Shown here piece after piece: positions 1 to 6,616 of a DNA stretch of 10,078 bases. The stretch's first letter is position 1. Each line of letters starts with the position of its first letter. Location: assembly GCA_030598625.1 (NCBI GenBank), contig JAUVPO010000045.1:1-10078 (forward strand), in the 5' to 3' direction. The position numbers and the translations under genes were made by a program. The notes under the pieces are model-generated. The model ran no database searches and was not told the origin of the DNA. It saw only the letters and a list, made by a program, of their open reading frames with translations. The DNA is from Deferribacteres bacterium (GTDB lineage: Bacteria > Nitrospirota > Thermodesulfovibrionia > UBA6902).

Positions 1-665
1 AGCATATAGGCTCCCAGATAACTGCAACGAAACCGTTCGTTGACGCCCTGAAAAAGGTGATCATGCTCGCACATAACCTCATATCAAGGGGCATTAAAAT
101 CAAATATCTTGATATAGGCGGCGGGCTTGGAATACCTTATAAAAATGACCGTACACCTTATCCTGTAGATCTCTCAAAAGCAATAATGCCGCTGCTGAAA
201 AAAAATATTTTTCACCTTATCATTGAACCGGGAAGGTCAATCACGGGGAACGCGGGGATACTCGTAACAAAAACCCTCTACCTGAAAAAACAGCCGGAAA
301 AAGAATTCGTAATCGTTGATGCCGGCATGAACGACCTTATCAGGCCAAGCCTTTATAACTCATTTCATGACGTGCTCCCTGTAAAGAAACACAGACGCGC
401 TAATATCCTCGCTGATATCGTCGGTCCTGTATGTGAATCCGGGGATTTCTTAGCGAAAAACAGGAAGATCAGCCGCGTTATGCAAGGCGAGCTTTTAGCC
501 GTAATGAGCGCGGGCGCTTATGGATTTGCTTTAAGTTCAAATTATAACGGCAGGCCCAGGGCAGCCGAGGTACTGGTCAAGGGAAAAGATTTTTTTGTTA
601 TACGTGAAAGAGAAAAAAACAGGGACCTTACAAAGGGCTCTAAAATTCCCGATTTTTTATCTTGA
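1..665 (+). CDS. lysA: Diaminopimelate decarboxylase, C-terminal part (5' truncated by window edge)
   Basis: PLP-dependent enzyme that decarboxylates meso-diaminopimelate to L-lysine, the last step of lysine synthesis, in the cytoplasm. The reading frame is open from base 3, so about 220 C-terminal residues are visible, roughly half of the usual ~415. Visible family motifs, in order: HIGSQ near the window edge, the EPGRSITGNAG segment (PLP phosphate-binding region), GPVCESGD carrying the cysteine that contributes to the active site of the partner subunit, and GAYGFALSSNYNGRPRAAEV near the C terminus. The ATG at base 57 is internal, since the HIGSQ motif lies upstream of it in the same frame. 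It ends with TGA at 663-665. dapF follows after 41 bases on the same strand, so the two are probably co-transcribed. No frameshift or missing key residue is seen in the visible part. Confidence 0.95.
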   Translation, partial: HIGSQITATKPFVDALKKVIMLAHNLISRGIKIKYLDIGGGLGIPYKNDRTPYPVDLSKAIMPLLKKNIFHLIIEPGRSITGNAGILVTKTLYLKKQPEKEFVIVDAGMNDLIRPSLYNSFHDVLPVKKHRRANILADIVGPVCESGDFLAKNRKISRVMQGELLAVMSAGAYGFALSSNYNGRPRAAEVLVKGKDFFVIREREKNRDLTKGSKIPDFLS

Positions 666-706
666 ACGCTTTGAAAGAATTTAAAGATATAAGGAGATAA
701 TTTATC

Positions 707-1588
707 ATGAAATTACAATTCATAAAAATGCATGCGCTTGGTAATGATTTTATAGTAATTGACGACAGGGATTCAAAGTTGAAAAAATTAAAGCACCTTT
801 CTGAAAAGCTCTGTGATCGCAGATTCGGCATAGGCGCGGACCAGCTGTTATTGTTATGTCACTCCCGGAAAGCTGATTTTAAAATGCGTATATTCAATTC
901 AGACGGTTCGGAAGTGGAAATGTGCGGAAACGGAATAAGGTGTCTCGGCAAATATATATGGGAGCATATACTCCGGTGCGATGAAAGCGTATTTGCAAGG
1001 AAATATTGCCAGTCAATCGACAGTATTTCAATTGAAACATCCGCCGGAATCAAGTTGCTCAACAAAACCCGGAACCTTTTTAAAGTAAATATGGGTGAGC
1101 CTATTCTTAATCCCGAACAAATACCGGTCAATGCCGCGCGGCTGCAAAAGAAGCTGAAGAAAGCTGAAATAATTCAATATCCTCTTAAGGTAAACAGCAA
1201 GACTTTTAAAATTAACTGTGTCTCCGTGGGCAATCCGCATACAGTAATCCTTGTAAACAATGTTGACTCGGTCCCCCTGGAAGAATACGGGCCTTTGATT
1301 GAAAATCACAATCTCTTTCCGAACAGGACCAATGTTGAGTTCATACAAATCATGAACCAAACCAATATAAAAATGAGGGTATGGGAAAGAGGCGCCGGTG
1401 AGACAACGGCATGCGGCACCGGGGCTTCCGCGGCAGTTGTGGCGTCATCTTTGCTCGGCATTACACAAAGAAAGGTAAATGTTCACCTGCCGGGCGGCAA
1501 ATTGCTTATCGAATGGTCCGCAAAAGACAATAATGTCTATATGACAGGCCCGGCTATAACCGTATACTACGGAAGGATTGAGATATAG
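707..1588 (+). CDS. dapF: Diaminopimelate epimerase
   Basis: Cofactor-independent epimerase that converts LL- to meso-diaminopimelate, supplying LysA and peptidoglycan synthesis. The protein is 293 residues. The N-terminal ALGNDFIVID segment is present. The two catalytic cysteines are Cys73 in SEVEMCGNGIRC and Cys236 in GAGETTACGTGA, and the paired half-domains each carry a G-x-G-type loop. AAGGAG at 691-696 lies ten bases before the ATG. The protein is slightly longer than the usual ~275-285. The excess is largely a ~12-residue insertion between the first catalytic loop and the SIETSAG strand (about residues 90-106), which includes two additional cysteines. It sits between lysA and yacG on the same strand. 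The identification is secure; the role of the insertion is unknown. Confidence 0.97.
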   Translation: MKLQFIKMHALGNDFIVIDDRDSKLKKLKHLSEKLCDRRFGIGADQLLLLCHSRKADFKMRIFNSDGSEVEMCGNGIRCLGKYIWEHILRCDESVFARKYCQSIDSISIETSAGIKLLNKTRNLFKVNMGEPILNPEQIPVNAARLQKKLKKAEIIQYPLKVNSKTFKINCVSVGNPHTVILVNNVDSVPLEEYGPLIENHNLFPNRTNVEFIQIMNQTNIKMRVWERGAGETTACGTGASAAVVASSLLGITQRKVNVHLPGGKLLIEWSAKDNNVYMTGPAITVYYGRIEI

Positions 1589-1611
1589 CATGAGGGGACT
1601 GGGTTTAACCA

Positions 1612-1800
1612 ATGAAAATCAAATGCTCCACCTGTAAAAAAAAGACGGAATGGCTTGACAATCCTTATAGACCTTTCTGTTCGGAAAGGTGTAAACTAAT
1701 TGACCTTGGAGCGTGGGCATCCGGAAAATACATGATTAAAACCGGGACTGAGGATGAAGCAGGGCAACAACCTTCAGAAGAGGAGACAGGAAATGCTTAA
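1612..1800 (+). CDS. yacG: DNA gyrase inhibitor YacG (small zinc-ribbon protein)
   Basis: A 62-residue zinc protein. The four ligands are Cys5, Cys8, Cys23 and Cys27 (C-x2-C...C-x3-C), followed by the family signature RPFCSERCKLIDLGAWASG and an acidic tail. In E. coli YacG binds the GyrB C-terminal region and inhibits gyrase; assigning that role here rests on family membership. A purine-rich AGGGGA at 1593-1598 precedes the ATG by 13 bases, a somewhat long spacing. Its last 8 bases overlap the start of dapB, which suggests translational coupling. The position is unusual: yacG is more typically found near coaE, whereas here it sits inside a lysine/DAP gene cluster. Confidence 0.93.
   Translation: MKIKCSTCKKKTEWLDNPYRPFCSERCKLIDLGAWASGKYMIKTGTEDEAGQQPSEEETGNA
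1781..1785 (+). promoter_or_regulatory. Ribosome-binding site fixing the dapB start
   Basis: AGGAG lies seven bases before the ATG at 1793, inside the 3' end of yacG. It favours that start over the upstream in-frame ATG at 1754, which would add 13 non-family residues. It also favours it over the ATG at 1802, whose spacing would be 16 bases. Confidence 0.7.
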
Positions 1801-2596
1801 CATGATCGTATCCGGCGCCTCCGGAAGAATGGGAAGCCGCATTATTATACTTTCAAGCGATTCAGAAGAAATCAAACTTACAGGGGCATTAGAGCGTAAG
1901 GACCACAGGTATTTGGGAAAAGATATCGGTGATGTTATCGGAATAGGCGCGGTTGGAATAAGCATTACCGATAAAGTGAAAAACATAACTGAAAAAGCTG
2001 ATGTGCTTGTTGATTTTTCATCTCCTTCCGCAACAATCGAATGTCTGAAATCCCTTTCCGGTAAACCCATGCCTGTGGTTATAGGAACGACCGGCTTCAG
2101 CAAGGATGAAATAGAATATATCAGGTTATATGCCCAGAACACACCCTGTGTCTTTGCTCCGAACATGAGCGTGGGAGTCAACCTCCTTTTGAAAATATTA
2201 TCTGACATAGCAAAAGTCACTCAAGATGACTATGACATCGAAATAGTTGAAGCGCATCACAGGCTGAAAAAAGACGCTCCTTCAGGCACGGCAATGAAAA
2301 TGGCCCAGGTCATTGCCTCATCACTCAACAGGAATCTGGAAGAGACGGCTGTGTATGCAAGACACGGCCTTATCGGAGAAAGGACCAAAAAAGAAATCGG
2401 GATACAGACGATCCGCGCCGGTGACATAGTCGGCGAGCATACCGTGATTTTCGGCGGGCTCGGCGAAAGAATAGAAATAACCCATAAGGCGTCCAGCAGG
2501 GATACCTTTGCCAGAGGGGCGTTAAAGGCCGCGCAGTGGGTGCGCAAACAGACTCCCGGACTTTACGATATGCAGGATGTACTGGGACTCAAATAA
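1793..2596 (+). CDS. dapB: 4-hydroxy-tetrahydrodipicolinate reductase
   Basis: NAD(P)H-dependent reductase of the diaminopimelate/lysine pathway. It acts on the product of DapA to give tetrahydrodipicolinate. From the ATG at 1793 it has 267 residues, the normal family length. The Rossmann nucleotide-binding loop GASGRMG is at residues 8-14, followed by GTTGF and APNMSVGVN. The DapB signature EAHHRLKKDAPSGTA has E153, the catalytic-type His155 and Lys159. The C-terminal region carries GERIEITHKASSRDTFARGAL. The start overlaps the last 8 bases of yacG. The stop codon is one base from the stop of the convergent DUF721 gene, leaving no room for an intergenic terminator. A dapA gene is not visible in this window. 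Confidence 0.96.
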   Translation: MLNMIVSGASGRMGSRIIILSSDSEEIKLTGALERKDHRYLGKDIGDVIGIGAVGISITDKVKNITEKADVLVDFSSPSATIECLKSLSGKPMPVVIGTTGFSKDEIEYIRLYAQNTPCVFAPNMSVGVNLLLKILSDIAKVTQDDYDIEIVEAHHRLKKDAPSGTAMKMAQVIASSLNRNLEETAVYARHGLIGERTKKEIGIQTIRAGDIVGEHTVIFGGLGERIEITHKASSRDTFARGALKAAQWVRKQTPGLYDMQDVLGLK

Positions 2597-2597
2597 A

Positions 2598-3035
2598 TCA
2601 ATCTTCCTTTTTCCTCTTAGCCAGTCCGTGCATAATCAGCGCCCTGAATTTTTCCTTCAGTTCCTCATCCTTTATATTCTTGACCGTGTTTTCTACATAC
2701 CTTAGATCTTCGTCGGTTAATGTAAGTTCCGCTTCATCATGAACTTCTTTCACGGTCCTGGGCAGTTTACCCAATCTGAAACGAATTCCGTCCACATTAT
2801 AGGGTTTCAACTTTTCGGAAAGCTCTTCTTTAAAAAAACTCAGGTGGTGCATCCATTGGGGCGTGTCAACAATAAGAGTAAGTGTTTTAGCTTTAATTAC
2901 ATCGGGGAAGGTATGAATTGAAATGGGTTGACCGACAATGTCTACCCATTTTTTTCTTATCGCATTAAGGACTGCTCCGCCTTCCAAACCAAAATCTTTG
3001 GCAAATTTTCCGAGAATACTGCGAAGAGGTTGCAT
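2598..3035 (-). CDS. DUF721 family protein (DciA-like)
   Basis: A 145-residue protein of the DUF721 family, which includes DciA, the protein that assists loading or operation of the replicative helicase in bacteria lacking DnaC. Visible family features in the first ~95 residues: an N-terminal helix (LRSILGKFAKDFGL), the W-x2-IVG motif (KKWVDIVGQPI), a strand with LTLIVDTPQWMHHL, then helix and KPYNVDGIRFRLG. The last ~50 residues form a charged, probably helical tail ending in KRKKED. The ATG at 3035 is preceded on its own strand by AGGGGA at a spacing of about six bases. It lies 27 bases after rpmB on the same strand, so it is probably co-transcribed. Membership of DUF721 is well supported. 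Whether it acts as DciA is inference. Confidence 0.8.
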   Translation of the reverse strand: MQPLRSILGKFAKDFGLEGGAVLNAIRKKWVDIVGQPISIHTFPDVIKAKTLTLIVDTPQWMHHLSFFKEELSEKLKPYNVDGIRFRLGKLPRTVKEVHDEAELTLTDEDLRYVENTVKNIKDEELKEKFRALIMHGLAKRKKED

Positions 3036-3062
3036 ATGCAGTCCCCTGAATCCCGTCTTCAG

Positions 3063-3251
3063 CTATCCCGCCTTCTTGATTTTCCCGGAACGAAGACATC
3101 TGGTACAGACATACAACCTTTTTGTGCCGTGTCCCGTATCAACCCTGACCCTTTGAAGGTTCGGCATAAAGACTCTTTTTGTCCTGTTATTAGCATGACT
3201 GACATTATTGCCTGTAACCCTCTTTTTTTCACAAACAGAACATACTGCCAT
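3063..3251 (-). CDS. rpmB: 50S ribosomal protein L28, zinc-binding (C+) form
   Basis: Structural protein of the large ribosomal subunit, 62 residues, normal length. It has MAVCSVCEKK at the N terminus, the conserved VSHANNRTKRVFMPNLQRVRV core and VCTRCLRSGKIKKA at the C terminus. Cys4, Cys7, Cys49 and Cys52 make two C-x2-C pairs, the zinc-coordinating C+ type; many bacteria also carry or use a cysteine-free type. AGGAGG lies eight bases upstream of the ATG, a strong site. It is first in a - strand pair with the DUF721 gene and divergent from infB across 216 bases. Confidence 0.96.
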   Translation of the reverse strand: MAVCSVCEKKRVTGNNVSHANNRTKRVFMPNLQRVRVDTGHGTKRLYVCTRCLRSGKIKKAG

Positions 3252-3288
3252 ATTTAATCCCTCCTGATTTGCATATCATTCCGATTAC

Positions 3289-3313
3289 AGACATCACCGT
3301 TGTTAAGATGTCT
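3289..3313 (-). repeat. 7-bp inverted repeat in the rpmB leader
   Basis: AGACATC (3289-3295) and GATGTCT (3307-3313) are perfect complements around an 11-base loop, 38-62 bases upstream of the rpmB start. It could be a leader hairpin or an operator. There is no T-run, so it is not a classical terminator. Confidence 0.4.
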
Positions 3314-3366
3314 AAAGATTGCATTAAAACGACTGGTTATGATAACATTAATTCGAACAAACTTAC

Positions 3367-3387
3367 AACCCTGAATCGAAAAGGGTT
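3367..3387 (+). repeat. 5-bp inverted repeat in the infB leader
   Basis: AACCC (3367-3371) pairs with GGGTT (3383-3387) around an 11-base loop. A weak stem, reported because further CCC/GGG blocks follow in the same leader. Confidence 0.25.
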
Positions 3388-3434
3388 TGAGGGCGAAGGC
3401 GGTCTTATTAATTCCCAAAAGGGATAAAAATAAA

Positions 3435-3451
3435 CCCTGTTGATTTCAGGG
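3435..3451 (+). repeat. Small hairpin just upstream of infB
   Basis: CCCTG (3435-3439) pairs with CAGGG (3447-3451) around a 7-base loop, ending 16 bases before the infB ATG. CCC at 3414-3416 and GGG at 3421-3423 flank it, so alternative pairings (3414 with 3421, 3421 with 3435, or 3435 with 3449) are mutually exclusive. Possible translational control; stability not computed. Confidence 0.3.
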
Positions 3452-3467
3452 CCAACGGATTTCAGTA

Positions 3468-5843
3468 ATGAGAATATACGAGCTTTCCAAAAAGATCAAT
3501 ATAAACAATAAAGAAATACTTGCCAAACTCGCGGAAATGGGCATCCAGGCAAAGTCCCACATGTCGAATATCGATAAGGACACGACAAAAAAGCTTACTG
3601 ATATCTTTGCAAAAAAACAGGAGCACGCAAAGGACAAAAAGAAGCCGGTTTCTCCCGTGAAAAAAGAAAAGGCGTCAAGGCCTGCCGCTCCCGGAAAAGC
3701 CGTTAAAGTCAAGGCTGCGGTTAAGCCGGAAAAAAAAGAAAAACCGGTAAATAAAATTAAGGCGGAGAAACCTGTTACGGAAAAAACGGAAGAAGTTAAA
3801 AAGCCTGTTGCCCCTCAACCGGATGAACTCCCTCAAGGAGAAATTATACCCGAGGTAGAAGAAGATGAAACAATCATTCCCGACAGATTTAAAAAAGAAG
3901 TAGAAACCGGGAAACTGTCAAAAATCAAGAGCAAGCCGGGAATGCAAAGGGCATTCGACTCTATAAGAAGAGTAGAAATATCAAAAAAAGGATACGATTT
4001 CAAACCCCGCTTTAAGAAACACGAAAAAAAACCTCATGCAAGAAAGACTGAAGCAGATGTCGCATCCCCTCCTACTCAGCCGAGGAAGCGTGTGCTTAAA
4101 TTTCATGAAGGCACAACCGTCAAAGAACTTGCCGAACTGATCGGACAAAAACTTAATGACGTCATAAAAAAGTTCATGGAACTCGGTTATATGCCGACAA
4201 TAAATCAGCCTGTAGACGCAGACGCGGCGCAGATTGTAGCAGAGTCCTTTGGCATGAAACTTGAACCACTGGTTGTTGAAGATGAAGAGGCCATGCTGGA
4301 AGAACAGGAAGTTGATGAATCCGCTCTCAGTCACCGTCCCCCTATTGTGACTATCATGGGACATGTTGACCATGGAAAAACCACTTTGCTTGACGCTATA
4401 AGATCTACGAGGGTAACGGAAACTGAAGCCGGGGGAATAACCCAGCACATCGGCGCATATAAAGTAACCCTGAAAGACAAGTCAGTAACGTTTCTTGACA
4501 CTCCCGGTCACGAAGCATTCACTATTATGAGAGCAAGAGGCGCAAAAGTAACCGACATAGTAGTCCTTGTAGTGGCAGCCGATGACAGTGTTATGCCTCA
4601 GACTATTGAGGCCATTGATCATGCAAAGGCCGCAAACGTGCCTATTGTGGTTGCAATAAACAAAATTGATAAAGAAGACGCCAATGTTTCCAAGGTACAA
4701 AACGAACTCGCGCAGCGTGACGTTGTTCCTGAGGATTGGGGAGGCAAAAATATATTTGTTGAAGTTTCCGCGAAGGAAGGAACAGGCATTGAACGTCTGC
4801 TTGAAATGATATTGCTTCAGGCGGAAGTAATGGAACTGAAGGCAAATTACAACAGGACGGCGAGAGGCACAATTGTTGAAGCCAAGCTCGACAAAGGAAG
4901 GGGACCTGTTGGAACGGTCCTTATTAATACCGGTGAGCTTAAAGTTGGAGATCCTTTTCTTGTGGGGACAATCGCAGGCAAGGTGAGGGGACTGATAGAC
5001 GATACGGGGGAAAAGATTGAAAAAGCCGGCCCTTCGACTCCTGTTGAAGTTATAGGTTTTCCCAATGTTCCGCAGGCGGGCGATATATTTACTGTTATGG
5101 AAGACGAAAGAAAGGCCCGACAGATAGCCGCGCACAGGCTTCATGAACAAAAAATCGTTGCTATTGCCCGAAAGAAAAAAATAACGCTTGATGATCTGTA
5201 TGAAAGAGTCAAGGGAGGGGAAATCAGGGACCTCAACATGATAATAAAAGCCGATGTTCAGGGTTCCGTAGAAGCAATCAGAGACGCCTTGTCGAATCTT
5301 ACCCATCCTCTGGTCAAGGTAAACATAATCCATGCCGGAGCAGGCGGCATTAATGAATCCGACGTTATGCTTGCCGCTGCATCAAACGCTATTATTATAG
5401 GATTTAACATAAGGCCGGATGCCAACGCATCCGGCATAATAGAAAAAGAGGGTGTTGATGTAAGGCTTTATAATGTAATTTACGAAGCCATTGAAGACGT
5501 TAAAAAGGCGCTGGAAGGACTGCTCGAACCTACCATTACCGAAAGGGTTTTGGGCAGGGCCGAGGTGAGAGAACTCTTCCATATATCAAGGATCGGGACC
5601 ATTGCCGGCTGTTACGTGCTTGATGGGAAAATCTCCAGGGCCAGTGCCGGCGTCAGGGTGCTAAGAGACAGTGTCGTAATCTATGACAGCAAGATATCAT
5701 CACTGAAGAGATTTAAAGAGGACACAAAAGAGGCGCTGTCAGGATTCGAATGCGGAATCATGGTAGAAAATTTCAATGATCTCAAAGTGGGTGATGTTCT
5801 TGAAAATTATGTCAAGGAAGAAGTGGCCGCCAAATTTGAATAA
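3468..5843 (+). CDS. infB: Translation initiation factor IF-2
   Basis: GTPase that brings fMet-tRNA to the 30S subunit and promotes subunit joining. The protein is 791 residues. The first IF2-N domain is at about 1-50 (MRIYELSKKININNKEILAKL), followed by a Lys/Pro/Glu-rich linker to about 205. A second IF2-N domain lies at about 207-265. The G domain has G1 GHVDHGKTT at 298-306, G2 GGITQHIGAY, G3 DTPGHEAF at 344-351, G4 NKID at 398-401 and G5 SAK at 434-436. Beta-barrel domain II, domain III (ADVQGSVEAI) and the C-terminal fMet-tRNA-binding barrel follow. An in-frame stop at 3441 with no other start before 3468 fixes the ATG. There is only a weak GGAT in Shine-Dalgarno position. The usual upstream partners nusA, rimP and ylxR are absent; the gene is preceded by a divergent rpmB. 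Confidence 0.98.
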   Translation: MRIYELSKKININNKEILAKLAEMGIQAKSHMSNIDKDTTKKLTDIFAKKQEHAKDKKKPVSPVKKEKASRPAAPGKAVKVKAAVKPEKKEKPVNKIKAEKPVTEKTEEVKKPVAPQPDELPQGEIIPEVEEDETIIPDRFKKEVETGKLSKIKSKPGMQRAFDSIRRVEISKKGYDFKPRFKKHEKKPHARKTEADVASPPTQPRKRVLKFHEGTTVKELAELIGQKLNDVIKKFMELGYMPTINQPVDADAAQIVAESFGMKLEPLVVEDEEAMLEEQEVDESALSHRPPIVTIMGHVDHGKTTLLDAIRSTRVTETEAGGITQHIGAYKVTLKDKSVTFLDTPGHEAFTIMRARGAKVTDIVVLVVAADDSVMPQTIEAIDHAKAANVPIVVAINKIDKEDANVSKVQNELAQRDVVPEDWGGKNIFVEVSAKEGTGIERLLEMILLQAEVMELKANYNRTARGTIVEAKLDKGRGPVGTVLINTGELKVGDPFLVGTIAGKVRGLIDDTGEKIEKAGPSTPVEVIGFPNVPQAGDIFTVMEDERKARQIAAHRLHEQKIVAIARKKKITLDDLYERVKGGEIRDLNMIIKADVQGSVEAIRDALSNLTHPLVKVNIIHAGAGGINESDVMLAAASNAIIIGFNIRPDANASGIIEKEGVDVRLYNVIYEAIEDVKKALEGLLEPTITERVLGRAEVRELFHISRIGTIAGCYVLDGKISRASAGVRVLRDSVVIYDSKISSLKRFKEDTKEALSGFECGIMVENFNDLKVGDVLENYVKEEVAAKFE

Positions 5844-5908
5844 AATAAATTCACGTTTATTCCAGCAATTAATAACCGCATCCTCACTCTTTACAACTTG
5901 ATAGTAAT

Positions 5909-6190
5909 ATGATCGTCGGGCTTCTTACCCTGGACCTGCATATACCCGGTGCAAACTCCCTGAAGTCAAAGCGGCTCGTCATCAGGAGTCTTATTGACCG
6001 GATAAAAAATAAATTCAACGTCTCCATTGCGGAAGTCGACGCCAATGATCTCTGGCAGCGAAGCGTTATCGGAATAGCATATGTCGCTAACGGGACCGTA
6101 ATTATAAACAAGGTTTTTGAGAAAATCAGAAGCGTGGTCCTGAATACACATTCCGTTGAGTTAATCGATTCAACCATAGAAATGTTATGA
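5909..6190 (+). CDS. ylxP: DUF503 family protein (YlxP-like)
   Basis: A 93-residue protein with the DUF503 signature: MIVGLLTLDLHIPGANSLKSKR, then the basic helix and FNVSIAEVDANDLWQRSVIGIAYVA. Family members are commonly encoded between infB and rbfA. Their function is not firmly established, though a link to ribosome biogenesis is inferred from the conserved neighbourhood. The start is fixed: upstream in the same frame there is a TAA at 5873 and no ATG, GTG or TTG between. No Shine-Dalgarno is recognisable before the ATG, and the gap from infB is 65 bases. The C-terminal ~20 residues are less typical of the family than the rest. Confidence 0.9.
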   Translation: MIVGLLTLDLHIPGANSLKSKRLVIRSLIDRIKNKFNVSIAEVDANDLWQRSVIGIAYVANGTVIINKVFEKIRSVVLNTHSVELIDSTIEML

Positions 6191-6216
6191 TACTGATTGT
6201 TATATCTCATAAGTAC

Positions 6217-6220
6217 GGAG
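6217..6220 (+). promoter_or_regulatory. Ribosome-binding site fixing the rbfA start
   Basis: GGAG lies six bases before the ATG at 6227. This supports that start over the in-frame TTG at 6197, which would add ten residues with no family similarity. Confidence 0.65.
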
Positions 6221-6226
6221 TCAGCC

Positions 6227-6616
6227 ATGCACCCATATAAACGTTCTTTAAGAGTCAGCGATTTAATAAGAGAAGAAGTCGCCAACATTATAATGTACAA
6301 AATCAAGCATAAAACTCTCGGGTTCATCACGGTCACCGGCGCCAAGGTAAGTAATGACCTGAAGAACGCAACCGTGTACTTAAGTGTTCTTAATACGGAA
6401 GATAGCCTGAAGACAGTCAAAAAATTGAATTCATCCGCGTCCTTTATAAAGGGTGAACTCGGCAGGAGACTGAAGATGAAGTACGTGCCGTCGCTTATTT
6501 TCAGGATCGATGAGTCAATAGAATACGGCAGAAAAATCGACAAAATTCTTGATAATATTAAAGATAATAGTAAATCGGAAAGGAGCTCATTTGACGAAGA
6601 TGAAGATCTCTTCTAA
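6227..6616 (+). CDS. rbfA: 30S ribosome-binding factor RbfA
   Basis: KH-type RNA-binding factor needed for maturation of the 30S subunit and 16S rRNA 5' end, and for growth in the cold in E. coli. From the ATG at 6227 it has 129 residues, a usual length. Recognisable elements are RVSDLIREEVANII (helix 1), GFITVTGAKVSNDLKNATVYLSVL (central strands), KGELGRRLKMKYVPSLIFRIDESIEYG (second helix-strand unit) and an acidic tail ending EDEDLF. At the position of the usual Ala-x-Gly helix kink it reads Ser70-Ala71-Ser72, so both signature residues appear replaced. Its 3' end overlaps the start of nrnA by 26 bases. Confidence 0.93.
   Translation: MHPYKRSLRVSDLIREEVANIIMYKIKHKTLGFITVTGAKVSNDLKNATVYLSVLNTEDSLKTVKKLNSSASFIKGELGRRLKMKYVPSLIFRIDESIEYGRKIDKILDNIKDNSKSERSSFDEDEDLF
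6581..6585 (+). promoter_or_regulatory. Ribosome-binding site deciding the nrnA start
   Basis: AGGAG lies five bases before TTG at 6591 and 14 bases before ATG at 6600. The spacing favours TTG, although the ATG cannot be excluded. Confidence 0.5.

Larger units (their letters stand above)
3252..3467. other. Divergent intergenic region between rpmB and infB
   Basis: This 216-base region must hold the promoters of the - strand rpmB pair and, unless transcription enters from elsewhere, of the + strand infB cluster. I see no convincing -35/-10 pair in either direction. A TATGAT hexamer at 3338-3343 has no good partner at 16-18 bases. Three short inverted repeats lie here and are listed separately. 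No tRNA and no short ORF with a plausible start was found. Confidence 0.5.

Noticed and set aside
1754..1792. Longer dapB starting at ATG 1754
   Set aside because: The added 13 residues lie inside yacG, are unlike DapB, and have no ribosome-binding site. AGGAG at 1781-1785 fits ATG 1793.
3412..3468. Short leader peptide ending in the TAATG that overlaps the infB start
   Set aside because: The frame has a stop at 3409 and no ATG, GTG or TTG before its TAA at 3466-3468, so no initiation codon exists.
4482..5333. Long 283-codon open frame on the - strand inside infB
   Set aside because: It is fully antisense to well-conserved IF-2 sequence, has no family motifs and a composition typical of a shadow frame.
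5844..5861. Hairpin AATAAA/TTTATT right after infB as a terminator
   Set aside because: The stem is only A-T pairs with no T-run, and the downstream genes form the conserved cluster with infB, so termination here is unlikely.
6197..6226. Longer rbfA starting at TTG 6197
   Set aside because: There is no ribosome-binding site and no family similarity in the added ten residues. GGAG at 6217-6220 fits ATG 6227.
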